A DNA stretch of 64,000 nt from Macrotis lagotis (lineage: Eukaryota; Chordata; Mammalia; Peramelemorphia; Peramelidae). The position numbers and the translations under genes were made by a program. Below, in pieces: positions 23,187-34,530 of the stretch; positions within the stretch are counted from its first letter, which is position 1; the number at the start of each line of letters is the position of its first letter. The notes beneath the pieces were generated by a model that saw nothing but the letters and a program-made list of their open reading frames with translations, had not been told where the DNA came from and did not search any database. Location: positions 286,135,719-286,199,718 of the forward strand of contig NC_133658.1 in NCBI RefSeq assembly GCF_037893015.1, given 5' to 3'.

Positions 23187-25995
23187 TTTATCATCTAAAT
23201 TTATTTTTATTAAAGATATTATTTGAGTTTTACATTTTCCCCCAATCTTGCTTTCCTCCCCCCCCCCCCCCCACAGAGAGCACTCTGTCAGTCTTTACTT
23301 TGTTTCCATGTTGTACCTTGATCCAAATTGGGTGTGATGAGAGAGAAATCATATCCTTAAAGAAAAGAGAAGTCTAAGAGGTAACAAGATCAGACAATAA
23401 GCTATCTGTTTCTTTTTCTAAATTAAAGGGAATAGTCCTTGCACTTTGTTCAAACTCCACAGCTCCTTATCTGGATACAGATGGTACTCTCCTTTGCAGA
23501 CAGCCCAAAATTGTTCCCTATTGTTGCCCTGATGGAATGAGCAAGTCCTTCAAGGTTGAACATCACTCCCATGTTGCTGTTAGGGTGTACGGTGTTTTTC
23601 TGGTTCTGCTCATCTCACTCAGCATCAGTTCATGCAAATCCCTCCAGGTTTCCCTGAAATCCTGTCCCTCCTGGTTTCTAATAGAACAATAGTGTTCCAT
23701 GACATACATATACCACAGTTTGCTAAGCCATTCCCCAATAGAAGGACATTTACTGGATTTCCAATTCTTTGCCACCACAAAAAGGGCTGCTATAAATATT
23801 TTTTTACAAGTAATATTTTTACCCTTTTTCCTCATCTCTTCAGGGTATAGACCCAGTAGTGGTATTGCTGGGTCAAAGGGTATGCACATTTTTGTTGCCC
23901 TTTGGGCATAGTTCCACATAGCTCTCCAGAAGGATTGGATGAGTTCACAGCTCCACCAACAGTGTAATAGTGTCCCAGATTTCCCACATCCCTTCCAACA
24001 ATGATCATTATCCTTCCTGGTCATACTGGCCAATCTGAGAGGTGTGAGGTAGTACCTCAGAGAAGCTTTAATTTGCATTTCTCTAATAATTAATGATTTA
24101 GAGCATTGTTTCATATGGCTATAGATTACTTTGATCTCCTCATCTGTAAATTGCCTTTGCATATCCTTTAACCATTTGTCAATCGGGGAGTGGCTTTTTG
24201 TTTTAAAAATATGACTCAGTTCTCTGTATATTTTAGAAATGAGTCCTTTGTCAGAATCATTAGTTGTAAAATTGTTTCCCAATTTACTACATTTCTTTTG
24301 ATCTTGGTTACATTGGTTTTATCTGTGCAAAAACTTTTTAATTTAATGTAATTGAAATCATCTAATTGGATTTTGGTGATGTTCTCCAACTCTTCCTTAG
24401 TCATAAACTGCTCCCCTTTCCATAGATCTGACAGGTAGACTAGTCCTTGATCTTCTAATTTGCTTATAGTATTGTTTTTATGTCTATGTCCTGTAACCAT
24501 TTGGATCTTATCTTGGTAAAGGGTGTGAGGTGTTGGTCTAATCTAAAGTTTCTTCCATACTAACTTCCAATTTTCCCAGCAGTTTTTATCAAAGAGGGAA
24601 TTTTTATCCCAATGGCCGGACTCTTTGGGTTTATCAAACAGCAGCTTACTATAATCATCTGCTTTTACACCTAGTCTATTCCACTGGTCCACCACTCTAT
24701 TTCTTAGCCAATACCAAACAGTTTTGATGACTGATGCTTTATAATATAATTTTAGAATCGGGTAGGGCTAAGCCACCTTCTTTTGCACTTTTTTTCATTA
24801 AGCTCCTGGCAATTCTTGACTTTTTATTTCTCCATATGAATTTACTTACAATTTTTTCTAACTCGTTAAAGTAATTTTTTGGAATTTTGATTGGTAGGGC
24901 ACTAAACAGATAGTTTAGTTTTGGTAGAATTGTCATTTTTATTATATTAGCTCTACCTATCCATGAGCAGTTGATATTTGCCCTGTTATTTAAATCTAAT
25001 TTAATTTGTGTGAGTAGTGTTTTATAATTGTTTTCAAAAAGATTGTGAGTCTGTCTTGGCAAATAGACTCCCAAATATTTTATATTGTCTGAGGTTACTT
25101 TGAATGGGATTTCTTTTTCTAGCTCTTCCTGCTGTTTCTTGCTTAGACATATATAGAAATGTTGAGGATTTATGAGGGTTTATTTTATAACCTGCAAATT
25201 TGCTAAAATTGCTAATTATTTCCAGTAGTTTTTTAGATGATTTCTTGGGATTCTCTAGGTAGACCCCCATGTCATCTGCAAAGAGTGAGAGTTTTGTCTC
25301 TTCCTTCCCACTTCTAATTCCTTCAATTTCTTTTTCTTCTCTAATTGCTGCTGCTAACATTTCTAATACAATATTAAATAGTAGTGGTGATAATGGGCAT
25401 CCTTGTTTCACCCCTGATCTTATTGGGAATGGCTCTAGCCTCTCCCCATTGAATATAATGCTTGTTGATGGTTTCAGATAGATACTGCTAATTATTTTAA
25501 GGAACAGTCCATTTATTCCTACATTCTCTAGTGTTTTTAATAGGAATGGATGCTGTATTTTGTCAAAAGCTTTTTCAGCATCTATTGATATGATCATATC
25601 ATTTCTGATAGGTTTGTTGTTGATATAATTGAGTGTACTAACAGTTTTCCTAATATTGAACCAACCCTGCATTCCTGGAATAAATCCTACTTGATCATAA
25701 TGTATTATCCTAGTGATGACTTGTTGTAATCATTTTGCTAAGATTTTATTTAGGATTTTTGCATCTATATTCATCAGGGAGATAGGTCTATAATTTTCTT
25801 TCTCTGTTTTAACTCTTCCTGGTTTAGGTAACAGTACCATATTGGTTTTGTAGAAAGAGTTAGGCAGAGTTCCATCTTTCCCTATTTCTCCAAAGAGTTT
25901 ATATAGGATTGGAACCAATTGTTCCTTAAATGTTTGGTAGAATTCATTTGTGAATCCATCAGGCCCTGGAGATTTTTTTTAGGGAGTTCAGGCTT
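23187..25995 (-). mobile_element. 5'-truncated L1 retrotransposon (2.8 kb)
   Basis: Minus-strand L1 carrying the 3' half of ORF2 and the 3' UTR. ORF2 survives as several frames: 25918-25730 ([19 protein letters not shown]), 25672-25034 (the LFADDM catalytic box near 25270-25282 and the [19 protein letters not shown] palm), 25074-24739 (LNYLFSALPIKIP), 24500-24216, and 24282-23563 with the C-terminal Cys motif C-x3-C. A 13-nt duplication (TTATTATTCTTTT at 23174-23186 and 25996-26008) bounds it, so it inserted whole as a 5'-truncated copy. Frameshifts and stops show it is dead, but it is better preserved than the L1 at 50.5 kb. Confidence 0.93.
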
Positions 25996-26379
25996 TTATT
26001 ATTCTTTTCAGATAACACTCTAAGATTATGCATTGGTAGAAAAATGCCAATCTTTATACCATTCCTAACCAGGAGAGCCTTCCATCTCTAAAATCACAGG
26101 GCTGAGTAAGATGATGAGAAGGAGGAGGAAGAAGAGAAAGATAAAAAGCCGGTTGGATTGAATAAGAGCTGATAGATTCATAACCTTCTGAACCAGATTT
26201 AAAAGTAATTGGAAATATTTAATAAATTTTAAAAATGCAGTACAACATAAAATGTTAATTTATGTTTCTCTAAGTTAACATATGATCCACAAGGATGCAG
26301 AGATCTATTTCTATTTGAGTTGAATGCTAGACTAGATGACTTCCATGGTCCCTTCTTCCTTTGAATCTGTGATGTTATG

Positions 26380-26520
26380 AACTAGCAATCTGACCTTAGA
26401 CAATTTGCTTCACTTCTCTACTTCAGTTTTTTTCATATTAATTTGGGGATAATGATCTTTATTCTACCAAACTTTCAGGGTGGCTATGGATAAAGATTAA
26501 GTCACACTTATAAATAGATT
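26380..26520 (+). repeat. Degenerate SINE 3' body
   Basis: 'ctgaccttagacaatttgct' and 'tttggggataatgatcttta' fit the 3' half of the long SINE. Weak. The stretch 26009-26380 shows nothing else I can name. Confidence 0.45.
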
Positions 26521-26624
26521 TTGTGGAACTGAAGAAATCATTATTACAACAGACTGTCAAAATTTTATTTTTTTACAATGTTCCCTTAGCATGCCAATTA
26601 ACACCACTATTTGCTATTTTGAAG

Positions 26625-26711
26625 GACTTGGCGATGTACATAAATGAAGTCAAACGGGACAAAGAAACCTTAAAGAAAATCAGTGAATTTCAGAGTTCTA
26701 TAGAAAACTTG
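26625..26711 (+). CDS. VAV2: VAV2 exon: end of DH domain, [10 protein letters not shown]
   Basis: 87 nt, phase 0 to 0, 29 codons ([15 protein letters not shown] to QSSIENL), with acceptor TATTTTGAAG and donor gtaagt. It is the long C-terminal DH helix joining the PH domain; [10 protein letters not shown] is typical of all VAV proteins. The acceptor has a modest pyrimidine tract interrupted by GAA, so it is weaker than its neighbours. Confidence 0.97.
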
Positions 26712-27456
26712 GTAAGTCAGAATGTCTTTTCAATCACCTATAAAGCTTCCCTGGAACCAAAGCACAGTGACATTTATGATTTTTAGTGAAAATATCAATG
26801 GCAGCTTGAAATTAGAAAGGATATTTTTTGCCATGATTGTTTCCATTTTGTGATGAAAAAGACACTGTGGAAGGTTTAAAGCTAACATAGCTCTCATATT
26901 TCCTCCTTCCCTTCCAACCCTCTATCCCAAATCCACTGGATGCACAGGATCTGTTTTTGATTGGATTTTGTTTTGCTGCATTGGAAGCTGGGCAATTTTA
27001 TACTGCATATACATCCAGTGTTCCCCACAGCAGTGATCTGTCAAATGATATACAAGGCTGTTTGTTGTTCTGCTCAGTGCTGACAAGTAACTTTAGAAAA
27101 CATACGTTGGTAGAAGACTCAGAGAAGTGGAAATATTTCATATTATTTGAGCATACGATGACACTAGAGGCTGATGGGTAATCTGATCTGTTGCAGTATC
27201 CTGGGGTTCTAAGCCACATGGGTTACCGCAGCTCTGCCTAAGAACTCTAGATTTGGGAGTGCTTTTAGAAACATATGGGATAGGAATCACATCCTCAGAG
27301 GAAGAGAAAGGGTCTACTCCATCAGCTATTTTCCCCTTGAAAGCTTTCCTACTTGGGAAATTTTCAATCCCTCATTCTTTCTGAGATGGGGTTCTAGGAA
27401 CTAAAAAAGAATGAGTACCACTTTGAGGCTTCATGTTGTTTTCTCTTCTTTCATAG

Positions 27457-27542
27457 CAAGTTAAACTGGAAGAATTTGGGAGACCAAAGATCGATGGGGA
27501 ATTAAAAGTTCGGTCCATTGTAAACCATACCAAACAAGATAG
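27457..27542 (+). CDS. VAV2: VAV2 exon: start of PH domain, QVKLEEFGRP
   Basis: 86 nt, phase 0 to 2, 28 codons plus AG (QVKLEEFGRPKIDG to NHTKQD, then Arg split across the intron), with acceptor TTTCATAG and donor gtgagt. GRPKIDGELKV is the first strand of the VAV pleckstrin-homology domain, which binds phosphoinositides and packs on the DH domain. Confidence 0.97.
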
Positions 27543-28079
27543 GTGAGTTTACCAGTGGAACAGAGGTCAAACACAAGGGCAGGGGTGGGAGGGAGTCAGT
27601 AGGCTCCCCAGGAGGTAGACATTGAATGATGCCTATCCCTGTTATACTGTGATCTCCATCAAAGGCTTACAATGTCTCTTAATTTCTCTGTGTAGCACCA
27701 AACACAGGGATTTGCACATAGATACCTAATAAATGACTGGCAAATGAATAATCATCCATACATACATCACTGTAAAGTAGATAGTATAAATTTCATTGTA
27801 TCCATTTTATAGATATCAAAAGTAAGTCTGAGAATTTAAGCCATTTGTCCCTAAATTACTCTACCTTCCAAATTCTTATAGTGTTTAAAGAAAACAAAAT
27901 CCCCCAAAAGCTCCCTAATCCAAAAAAGAGCTACTATTGTTCATTTTCAGTCAACCAACCAATCAACACTTATTGTCTGCACACCTATTATCTTTTGTGG
28001 AGGATGGTAAGATCAGTAAGACATATAGTCTTATAAATTCTCCCCTCAGGGAAGAATTCAGGCTGGTCTAGTAGACAGT

Positions 28080-28320
28080 AATAATAATAGACAAGACATA
28101 TAGCACTTTAAGGTTGGAAAAGCACTTTACTTAAATTTATCTCATTGGGGTTTCTCAACTACAAAGAAGTTAGTCCCACTAGGGTCACAACTCCCTTAGA
28201 TAGTTTAAGTGAAAATATCACAAAGGGGATAAATGCTGAAAATAGGATTTGAGCTCAACTCTTTCCTGATATTGAAACTAGTATTCTTTCTACTAGATTA
28301 TACATGAAATGCTAACTTAT
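28080..28320 (+). repeat. MIR-like SINE remnant
   Basis: 'tagcactttaaggttggaaa' and 'agcactttacttaaatttat' then 'ggatttgagctcaactcttt'. Old. Confidence 0.5.
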
Positions 28321-28379
28321 AACACTGAAACTTCTACTTTTTAAGTATTTAAATATTGTTTAGATTGACATCAGATAAA

Positions 28380-29045
28380 TTCTATTAGTAATTATTTTTC
28401 TAATTTATTCTCTCCCACATCCCCATCTTCTATTGGGGATGGAAAGGGAAAAAAAAATTCTTGTAACATATAAGCACAGCCAAACCAAACAAATTCCCAT
28501 AATGGCCAAGTACAAAAATATGCTTCTTTCTGCAGCTTTTTTTTATTTTTTTCAAGGCAATGGGGTTAAGTGGCTTGCCCAAGATCACACAGCTAGGTAA
28601 TTAATAAGTGTCTGAGGCAGAATTTGAGCTCAGGTCCTTCTGACTCCAGGGCTGGTATGCTATCCACTGGGCCACCTAGCTGCCCCTTCTTTTTGCATCT
28701 TAAGTTCATCATAGCATTCTCTGTCATTGGTCCTCAGGAGTTACTTGGTCATTGCATCAATCAGAAGTCTTAAATCTTTCCAGATCTCTGACTTTACAAT
28801 ATTGTAGCTGTTGTTTAGTCTTTCAAGCTGTTTGTTTTTACAATATTGTTGTATTTGGGTAAATTCTTCCTCCTAGTTCTGCTCATTCACTCTGTATCAG
28901 TTCATACAAGTCTTTCTAGATTTCTCTGACCTATCCCTTAATCATTCCTTTAGCACAATAATATTTCATTACATCTCATTATTTGTTCATCTGTTCTCCA
29001 ATTGATGTCCCCCCATTCTTTGTCCCTTACCAATAAAAGAGCTAC
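28380..29045 (-). repeat. Old L1-like 3' fragment, split by a SINE
   Basis: Flanks of the SINE at 28540-28686 read on: 'ttctgctcattcactctgta', 'tcagttcatacaagtctttc' and 'ttgttcatctgttctccaat' are reversed L1 3' landmarks, more diverged than at 23.6 kb. Confidence 0.6.
28540..28686 (-). repeat. tRNA-derived marsupial SINE, nested
   Basis: 'caaggcaatggggttaagtg', 'cacacagctaggtaattaat' and 'ccacctagctgcccc'. Imperfect duplication 'cttcttt(c/t)tgca' on both sides. Confidence 0.9.
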
Positions 29046-29049
29046 TGAA

Positions 29050-29345
29050 AACATTTTGATATATTCTCTCCTCTCTTTCATATACATTCTAACCTCTACT
29101 TTTTGTTTCCACATGACTCCATGTTCTGGCCAAACTGACCTGCCTGCTGTTCCCTAGGCGAGGCATTCCCTCTTCCATACTGTGTATCAATTGTCTTCCT
29201 TGCCTAAAAGGCTCTTCTTTCTCATCTCTGCCTCATGTTATCCTTAGCTTCCATCAGGGCTGAGTAGTCTGTAAGAAGCCTTCCTTGACTCCTCTCTACC
29301 CTGCCTTAGTTTGCTCTTCTTCCTCAAACCCCCTGAATTCACTTC
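29050..29345 (+). repeat. L2 LINE piece
   Basis: 'actccatgttctggccaaac', 'cctgctgttccctaggcgag' and 'aagaagccttccttgactcc' match L2 3' landmarks in order. Confidence 0.7.
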
Positions 29346-29384
29346 TCTGTAAACATGACTTCTCCCCAAGGACTTGAAATTCAA

Positions 29385-29535
29385 TAAATCTAGGAACTTT
29401 TTAGGGATGAATTAATTAAATGCTTGACCAAATACAGCAGGCTAATTTTTAAATTGATAACTTTGTATGACCCAAGAATGATGTTATAAATATTCACATG
29501 ACCTTTGGCAGATAAAAGATTCCCCAGCCCTGTTC
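29385..29535 (+). repeat. Partial hAT-like MITE
   Basis: 'aattcaataaatctaggaac', 'tagggatgaattaattaaat' and the end 'agattccccagccctgttcc' parallel the intact copy at 40433-40632. The left terminal repeat is missing. Confidence 0.6.
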
Positions 29536-29838
29536 CTAGAGCATAAGGACTACTTTTCATCCTCTCCATGTCCCTTGCCCCTTACACAGAGCCTGGAACA
29601 TCACATTCTATCTAGACTATTGCATCCTCTTTGATCTCCCTGACTCCTTCCTCTCTCCAGTCCCTCTCCACATAGCTGGCAAATTTTTCCTAAATTGCCG
29701 ATCTATTCTTATCACTCCCTTACTCAGTAACTCCCTATCACCTCCAGGATAAAATAGAAATTCTTCTGTTTGGCATATAAAATGCTTTACAATTTGGCCC
29801 CAAATACCTTTTCAGCTTTATTATAAATTAGTCCCCTT

Positions 29839-30147
29839 GGCTGTCTGCAATGGAGAATACCATCTGTATCCAGAGAAACAACTGTGGAGTTTGAACAGAG
29901 ACCAAGGACCTTAAATTTAGGGGTAAAACCTCATATCTTATTGTCTGATCTTACTATCTCTTATACTTTATGTTTATACTTTATGTTTCTTCCTTAAGGA
30001 TATGATTTCTCTCTCATCACACTCAATTTGGATCAGTGTATACCATGGAAACATGTAAAGACTAGTAAATTGCCTTCTGTGGGGGATGGGGAGGGAAGTA
30101 AGATTAGGGGAAAATTGTAAAACTCAAAATAAATCAAATCTTTAATA
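29839..30147 (+). repeat. Short L1 3' end insertion
   Basis: 'atggagaataccatctgtat', 'taaggatatgatttctctct' and 'ggggaaaattgtaaaactca' then A-rich tail. A 16-nt duplication (ATAAATTAGTCCCCTT at 29823-29838 and 30326-30341) brackets this L1 together with the SINE that follows. Confidence 0.9.
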
Positions 30148-30160
30148 AAAAATAAATTAG

Positions 30161-30321
30161 GGGCGGCTAGGTGGCACAGTGGATAAAGCACCGGCCCTGG
30201 AGTCAGGAGTACCTGGGTTCAAATCCGGTCTCAGACACTTGATAATGACCTAGCTGTGTGGCCTTGGGCAAGCCACTTAACCCCATTTGCCTTGCAAAAA
30301 AGAAAACCTAAAAAATAAAAT
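30161..30321 (+). repeat. tRNA-derived SINE inserted in the L1 duplication
   Basis: Near-consensus copy with its own 13-nt duplication AAAAATAAATTAG (30148-30160 and 30322-30334), lying inside the right-hand duplication of the L1. Confidence 0.93.
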
Positions 30322-30770
30322 AAAAATAAATTAGTCCCCTTCCTGTATTCTCTGGTCTCTTTACTGCTTCTCACACATGATACTCCATCTCTCACCAATA
30401 TTTTCGCACTGGCTATCCCCTATACTTAGAATACACTCATCATCTCCACCTCTTAGGATAACTAGTTTCCTTCAAATCTTAGTTCACATCATTTTCTGCT
30501 TGAAGTCTTTTTAATCTCTCAGTATGCCTTCCCTATTCCCCTTCGGTTACCTTGTATTGATTTTATCTATATTTGTCTATATACCTATATGTTATCTCCG
30601 TCAAGAAAATATAAGCTCCTTGAGGACAGGAGTTACTTCACTTTTTGTCTTTGTATCCCTAGGGCCTGGTCCATAATAGGCAGTTAATAGTTAAATGATA
30701 TTATGAATTGAATTGAATCTTTGGAATAGGAACTTCACTGATTTTCCTCTTTTAAATCTCATTGAGGCAG

Positions 30771-30903
30771 GTATTTATTTTTGTTTGATAAAGTGGTGAT
30801 TGTCTGTAAAAGGAAAGGCTACAATTATGAGCTGAAGGAGATCATCGAGCTGCTCTTTCACAAAATGACGGATGATCCAATGAACAATAAGGACATTAAA
30901 AAG
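30771..30903 (+). CDS. VAV2: VAV2 exon: PH domain strands, [10 protein letters not shown]
   Basis: 133 nt, phase 2 to 0, 44 codons. [19 protein letters not shown] is the central PH strand pair with its basic loop, followed by [16 protein letters not shown] and ending DIKK. The acceptor TTGAGGCAG has a weak pyrimidine tract; the donor is gtaggc. The lysine/arginine-rich loop is consistent with lipid binding. Confidence 0.97.
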
Positions 30904-31887
30904 GTAGGCAGGTGCCCCCTATCCACACTGGCATCCCTTACTTTGTCTTCTGACTTCTCTTTCCGCCTCTCCTCCCCCCCCGCCCAACCCCAGAGTCATT
31001 CAGCAAGCCTGCCCATGGTCTCATAAACTAGGGTCTAGAGAGAGGAAGGTCTAGTTAGCAGCAAAATTGAGATTAGATACCAAATGTTCTGAGTCTCAGC
31101 ATTGGGACAACTTAAGTCAAAGGTTTTTAGCATATTGGCTGATGCTCTTGAATAGTCTAGTAAGTGATTAAAAGCAATGACTCTCTTTTGCCCAGTCCAT
31201 TCAGGAAGAAGCAAAAGAGAATTATATTGAGAGGTGAAGAGGTAGAGGGAGTCTTCACTGAGCATGCTTTTAGATCCCAGAATCAGCTCCTTCTAATCTT
31301 TGTTTTGTGAATTCTGTTGCCTGTGATAGGATATAATGGGGGTGAGGGTTAGAGGAGGAAAAGCCACTCAACATTCTGCTTTTTTTTCCTTTCTTTCACT
31401 GCCTCCTCATCTTTGACATGGTGCTTTTGTTCATTAAGCTACTGGTAGCAGTCACTGACATTCCCATAATCCCTTCAGTGAAAAAAGTACTTTCCTCTCT
31501 TTAGGAGAACTAGTTACCCTATTTATCATTATCCCTACTTTACAGTTGAGGAAAGAGGCTCAGAGAGTTACTCAACTACTAAGTACCAAAGCTAGAAGTA
31601 GTTCTCTCAAGATTCCAAGTCTAGAGATCTTTCTGTTCTACTCTGCTCCCTCTAACTTACATGCTCCAGCATGTACATACATAACTGACCTTCCTGTGTT
31701 ACCCATAACCCAGGGGGCACAACCTGGCTCTGACTTCTCCAAGATCCTCCATCCCTACGGAGCCCCCTAGCCCTAAAACACAAGAGTATGCAATGACCTA
31801 GGACTTTGCAGAAAATATGGATAATATGGGCTTTATCTTATAATAATCTTTTTTCCTCCCACTTTTCTTCTTCTTAATGCTTTCTAG

Positions 31888-31902
31888 TCACATGGGAAAA
31901 TG
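31888..31902 (+). CDS. VAV2: VAV2 15-nt microexon, SHGKM (PH loop)
   Basis: TCA CAT GGG AAA ATG encodes SHGKM between a strong acceptor (CTTTCTAG) and a gtaaga donor, phase 0 on both sides. VAV2 as I remember it carries these five residues between the DIKK and WSYGFYL segments; VAV1 and VAV3 join those segments directly. As it is symmetric it could be skipped without a frame change, so an isoform switch in a PH surface loop is likely. Too short for ordinary gene finders. Confidence 0.93.
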
Positions 31903-32619
31903 GTAAGAAACAACTCTATACCTTCCCCTCTATCTCTGAGTGTTGGGGCCCCTAGATAATGTTCTCCTGTGACTTGTTTATATGTTCCAAGTATGACAAT
32001 TATGACTTTACAGTGGGGGCAGAGAGGGAAGGGAATGAGTATGTGTAGGTATGAGCATTGGGGTGATAGCTGGGAGGAACTTTCCCATGCATTGTGCTTA
32101 AAAATCCTCTTTTCCCAAAGGAGTTCTGGGGAAAAGCAGGGACTTCAAGTGACATTTCTTAACTTATCCTAAGTTTGGGGTTGTGGTGTGGACATAGAAA
32201 CAAGGAAATATTTTAAACAGTGAGACTGTGGGGTAGTCCCAACCTTAGGCAATCTTTCTTGGGTTATGTTTTGGGTTCCCTATCTAGAAAGTAAAAGGAG
32301 GTAGGATGATAAGGAATTGGATGTCCTTTTTCCTTTGGTCACAGCTTATTCCTGAAAGCTGCCTCTTCTTGGTTCTAAAACCAACCTGTATCTGATAGAG
32401 TATTTTGAGTTTAAGCCCTTGCTAGTACCAAGGAGTTTTCCCCAAGGTGGGGGCAGGAGATGTGGGGGGGGGGAGACAGCTAGGGAGCAGAGTCTATCAG
32501 AGCTACCTCAATATGTTCCTATTTAGAGAAAGGAACTTTAGCTTAAAAAAGAAGGGGGGGGGGAAGCCCCAACCCATCCCTAATTGAAAGAAGAAACCAT
32601 TTCTTGTTTCCCATTGCAG

Positions 32620-32729
32620 TGGTCTTACGGGTTCTACTTAATTCACCTACAAGGAAAGCAGGGCTTCCAGTTTTTCTGCAAGACTGAAGACATGAAAAGA
32701 AAATGGATGGAGCAGTTTGAAATGGCAAT
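32620..32729 (+). CDS. VAV2: VAV2 exon: end of PH domain, [10 protein letters not shown]
   Basis: 110 nt, phase 0 to 2: 36 codons plus AT of a split Met codon, with acceptor CCATTGCAG and donor gtgagc. It encodes [15 protein letters not shown] to KWMEQFEMA, the last PH strands and the C-terminal helix with its conserved Trp (KRKWMEQF). Confidence 0.97.
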
Positions 32730-33194
32730 GTGAGCACTTGTGAAGGCTAGCCATCCCTGACGGGGTCTCCTGCCAGTGTACTCAGCAGGATGTTCCAGTG
32801 TAGAATGCACTGACCCCTTCCATTCAACATACTGAGTGCCATCTGGGAAGGGGAGGGTTCAGGACAATGGACAGTAGAAGGAAACAGGGTTCTTAAGGTG
32901 GTCTTAAATTATTTTGAAAGCAGAATGTCTGCATATGTCTGCATAAGGGACCTCCTGAAGAGACTATCTCTGAGAATTCAGACACTTCTAAAACAAACTC
33001 CATATGGGATGAGACATTCTCCTGGTATCTTTCTCTACCACAGGTTTTAGGACTGGGTTTCAAACAAAGATATTTATTTTAGCAGCTGTTATTGTCTAGC
33101 CAAAATCCCCTTTTCTGTAACTTCAGTAAGTCTTTGCATATTTGATGAAAGGGGGGGAAAATGCTGTCATGGTTAGTGAACTCCAAAGCTTTTA

Positions 33195-33390
33195 GGACTG
33201 GAATCTTAGAAACCACAGGATCTCCGAGCAAGATGAGGGTCTTAAAGCACATTTAACCTACCTTTCATTTTGCAAATTATGAAACTAAAACCCAGAGGTG
33301 GAAGGTAACTGGTCCAATGTTACATATAAAGTAGACCTGGGATGAAAACCCCAGTCATCTGACAATCAACCCCAGCATTTTCCACTGCAA
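33195..33390 (+). repeat. MIR/THER-like SINE
   Basis: 'ttaggactggaatcttagaa', 'ttttgcaaattatgaaacta' and 'ggtaactggtccaatgttac'. Confidence 0.65.
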
Positions 33391-33434
33391 AGAAACATGT
33401 CTTGCCCCCATTCAGAGGTCAAGGGGTGCAGGCA

Positions 33435-33625
33435 GAAGTGTGGAGGATTTGGAGTCAGAGAAGCCACTAGATTGGAATTGGGGCTCTGCTAACTTTCCAC
33501 CTGTGTGAACTTGAACAAGCCAAGTAACCCCCTGGAAACTCAGTGTTTTTCTACATTAAAATAAAAATGAAGGTGCAGGATAGATGGTCTTTAAGATATT
33601 TTCCAGTTCTAAGTCTATGATTAGT
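33435..33625 (+). repeat. tRNA-derived SINE, diverged
   Basis: 'ggatttggagtcagagaagc', 'tgtgaacttgaacaagccaa' and the 3' 'ttccagttctaagtctatga'. Confidence 0.65.
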
Positions 33626-33805
33626 TCATTCCCCAGCTCTTTTCAGAAGTCAAGGAATCATACCATTGCCTTGCAATAAAGTAAAAAAAAGAGAGGTCAA
33701 GGAATCCAGAAAGTCCTAAAAGGTAGAAATCATCCCAGGTCTGGAGAGGTAGGGGGGCAGGGTATCACACTCAATGGGGTCTCTGTTCTGTCACTCTTGT
33801 ATCAG

Positions 33806-33907
33806 GTCAAACATTAAACCAGAGAAGGCCAACGCAAACCATCACAACTTCCAGATGTATACATTCGACAAGACAACCAACTGCAAAGCATGCAAGATGT
33901 TCTTAAG
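33806..33907 (+). CDS. VAV2: VAV2 exon: C1 zinc finger, first half
   Basis: 102 nt, phase 2 to 2. It encodes [14 protein letters not shown] to KACKMFL plus a split Arg. The first zinc ligands of the C1 (phorbol-ester-like) finger are visible: His, then 12 residues to Cys in CKAC. In VAV proteins this atypical C1 domain supports the DH-PH unit; it does not bind diacylglycerol. Acceptor TTGTATCAG, donor gtgaga. Confidence 0.97.
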
Positions 33908-34104
33908 GTGAGAAAATCTGCTAGATTCCCCATTCCAACCCCCCCCCCCCAACATCTGCCACATCCTTATTAAGGCCCAACATCTGCTAGAAGCAGCAGA
34001 GAGGCAGGGTACCACCTTATTTCTCTGGCCTCTTTGCTCTGGACCATCAGAAAATATATAAGTTACAAGGACAATTTCAGGGGAAGGGAGGGGGGGAGGA
34101 AAAA

Positions 34105-34270
34105 TGAAAACTCATAGATTTAGAGCTAGAAGGAACATTAAAGTTCATTTAGCCCAACTCCTTTCTTGTACAAATCAAGTTATTGATACCATTTTGCATT
34201 TGAAGAAATTAAGGCTCAGAGAAGCTGACTTGCTCATCTAATTAGGGAAGCAATGGGAAATAATCATTGA
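34105..34270 (+). repeat. MIR/THER-like SINE, 120 nt before a C1 exon
   Basis: 'catagatttagagctagaag', 'tttagcccaactcctttctt' and 'attaaggctcagagaagctg'. Confidence 0.7.
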
Positions 34271-34441
34271 AGAAGTAGATTGGGGCCAAATTTTAGACTC
34301 TTTTGGAATGCCAGATTGATGAGTTTGGGCCTGATCTCTGTAGTCAAGGGGAAACTTTGAAGATTTCTAAACCTAAGCCAAAGGTAGAGGCAAAGTCTCA
34401 TTTATTATCTCTTCCTTTTCACCCCCATTTTGCCTGTTCAG

Positions 34442-34530
34442 GGGGACTTTCTATCAAGGCTATCTTTGCACTAAATGTGGGGTTGGGGCACATAAGGAAT
34501 GCTTAGAAGTGATGCCACCCTGCAAAATAA
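34442..34530 (+). CDS. VAV2: VAV2 exon: C1 zinc finger, second half
   Basis: 89 nt, phase 2 to 1. It encodes [20 protein letters not shown] then LEVMPPCKI. Remaining zinc ligands C-x2-C-x4-H-x2-C and the final Cys are all present. The last base A starts a Ser codon finished by the next exon 10.2 kb downstream. Acceptor TGCCTGTTCAG, donor gtaagt. Confidence 0.97.

Larger units (their letters stand above)
29560..30710 (+). repeat. L2 LINE piece, split by L1 and SINE
   Basis: 29590-29838 ('ctccaggataaaatagaaat', 'acaatttggccccaaatacc') continues at 30342-30700 ('tttgtatccctagggcctgg', 'aatataagctccttgaggac') once the L1 plus SINE insertion is removed. Confidence 0.75.
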
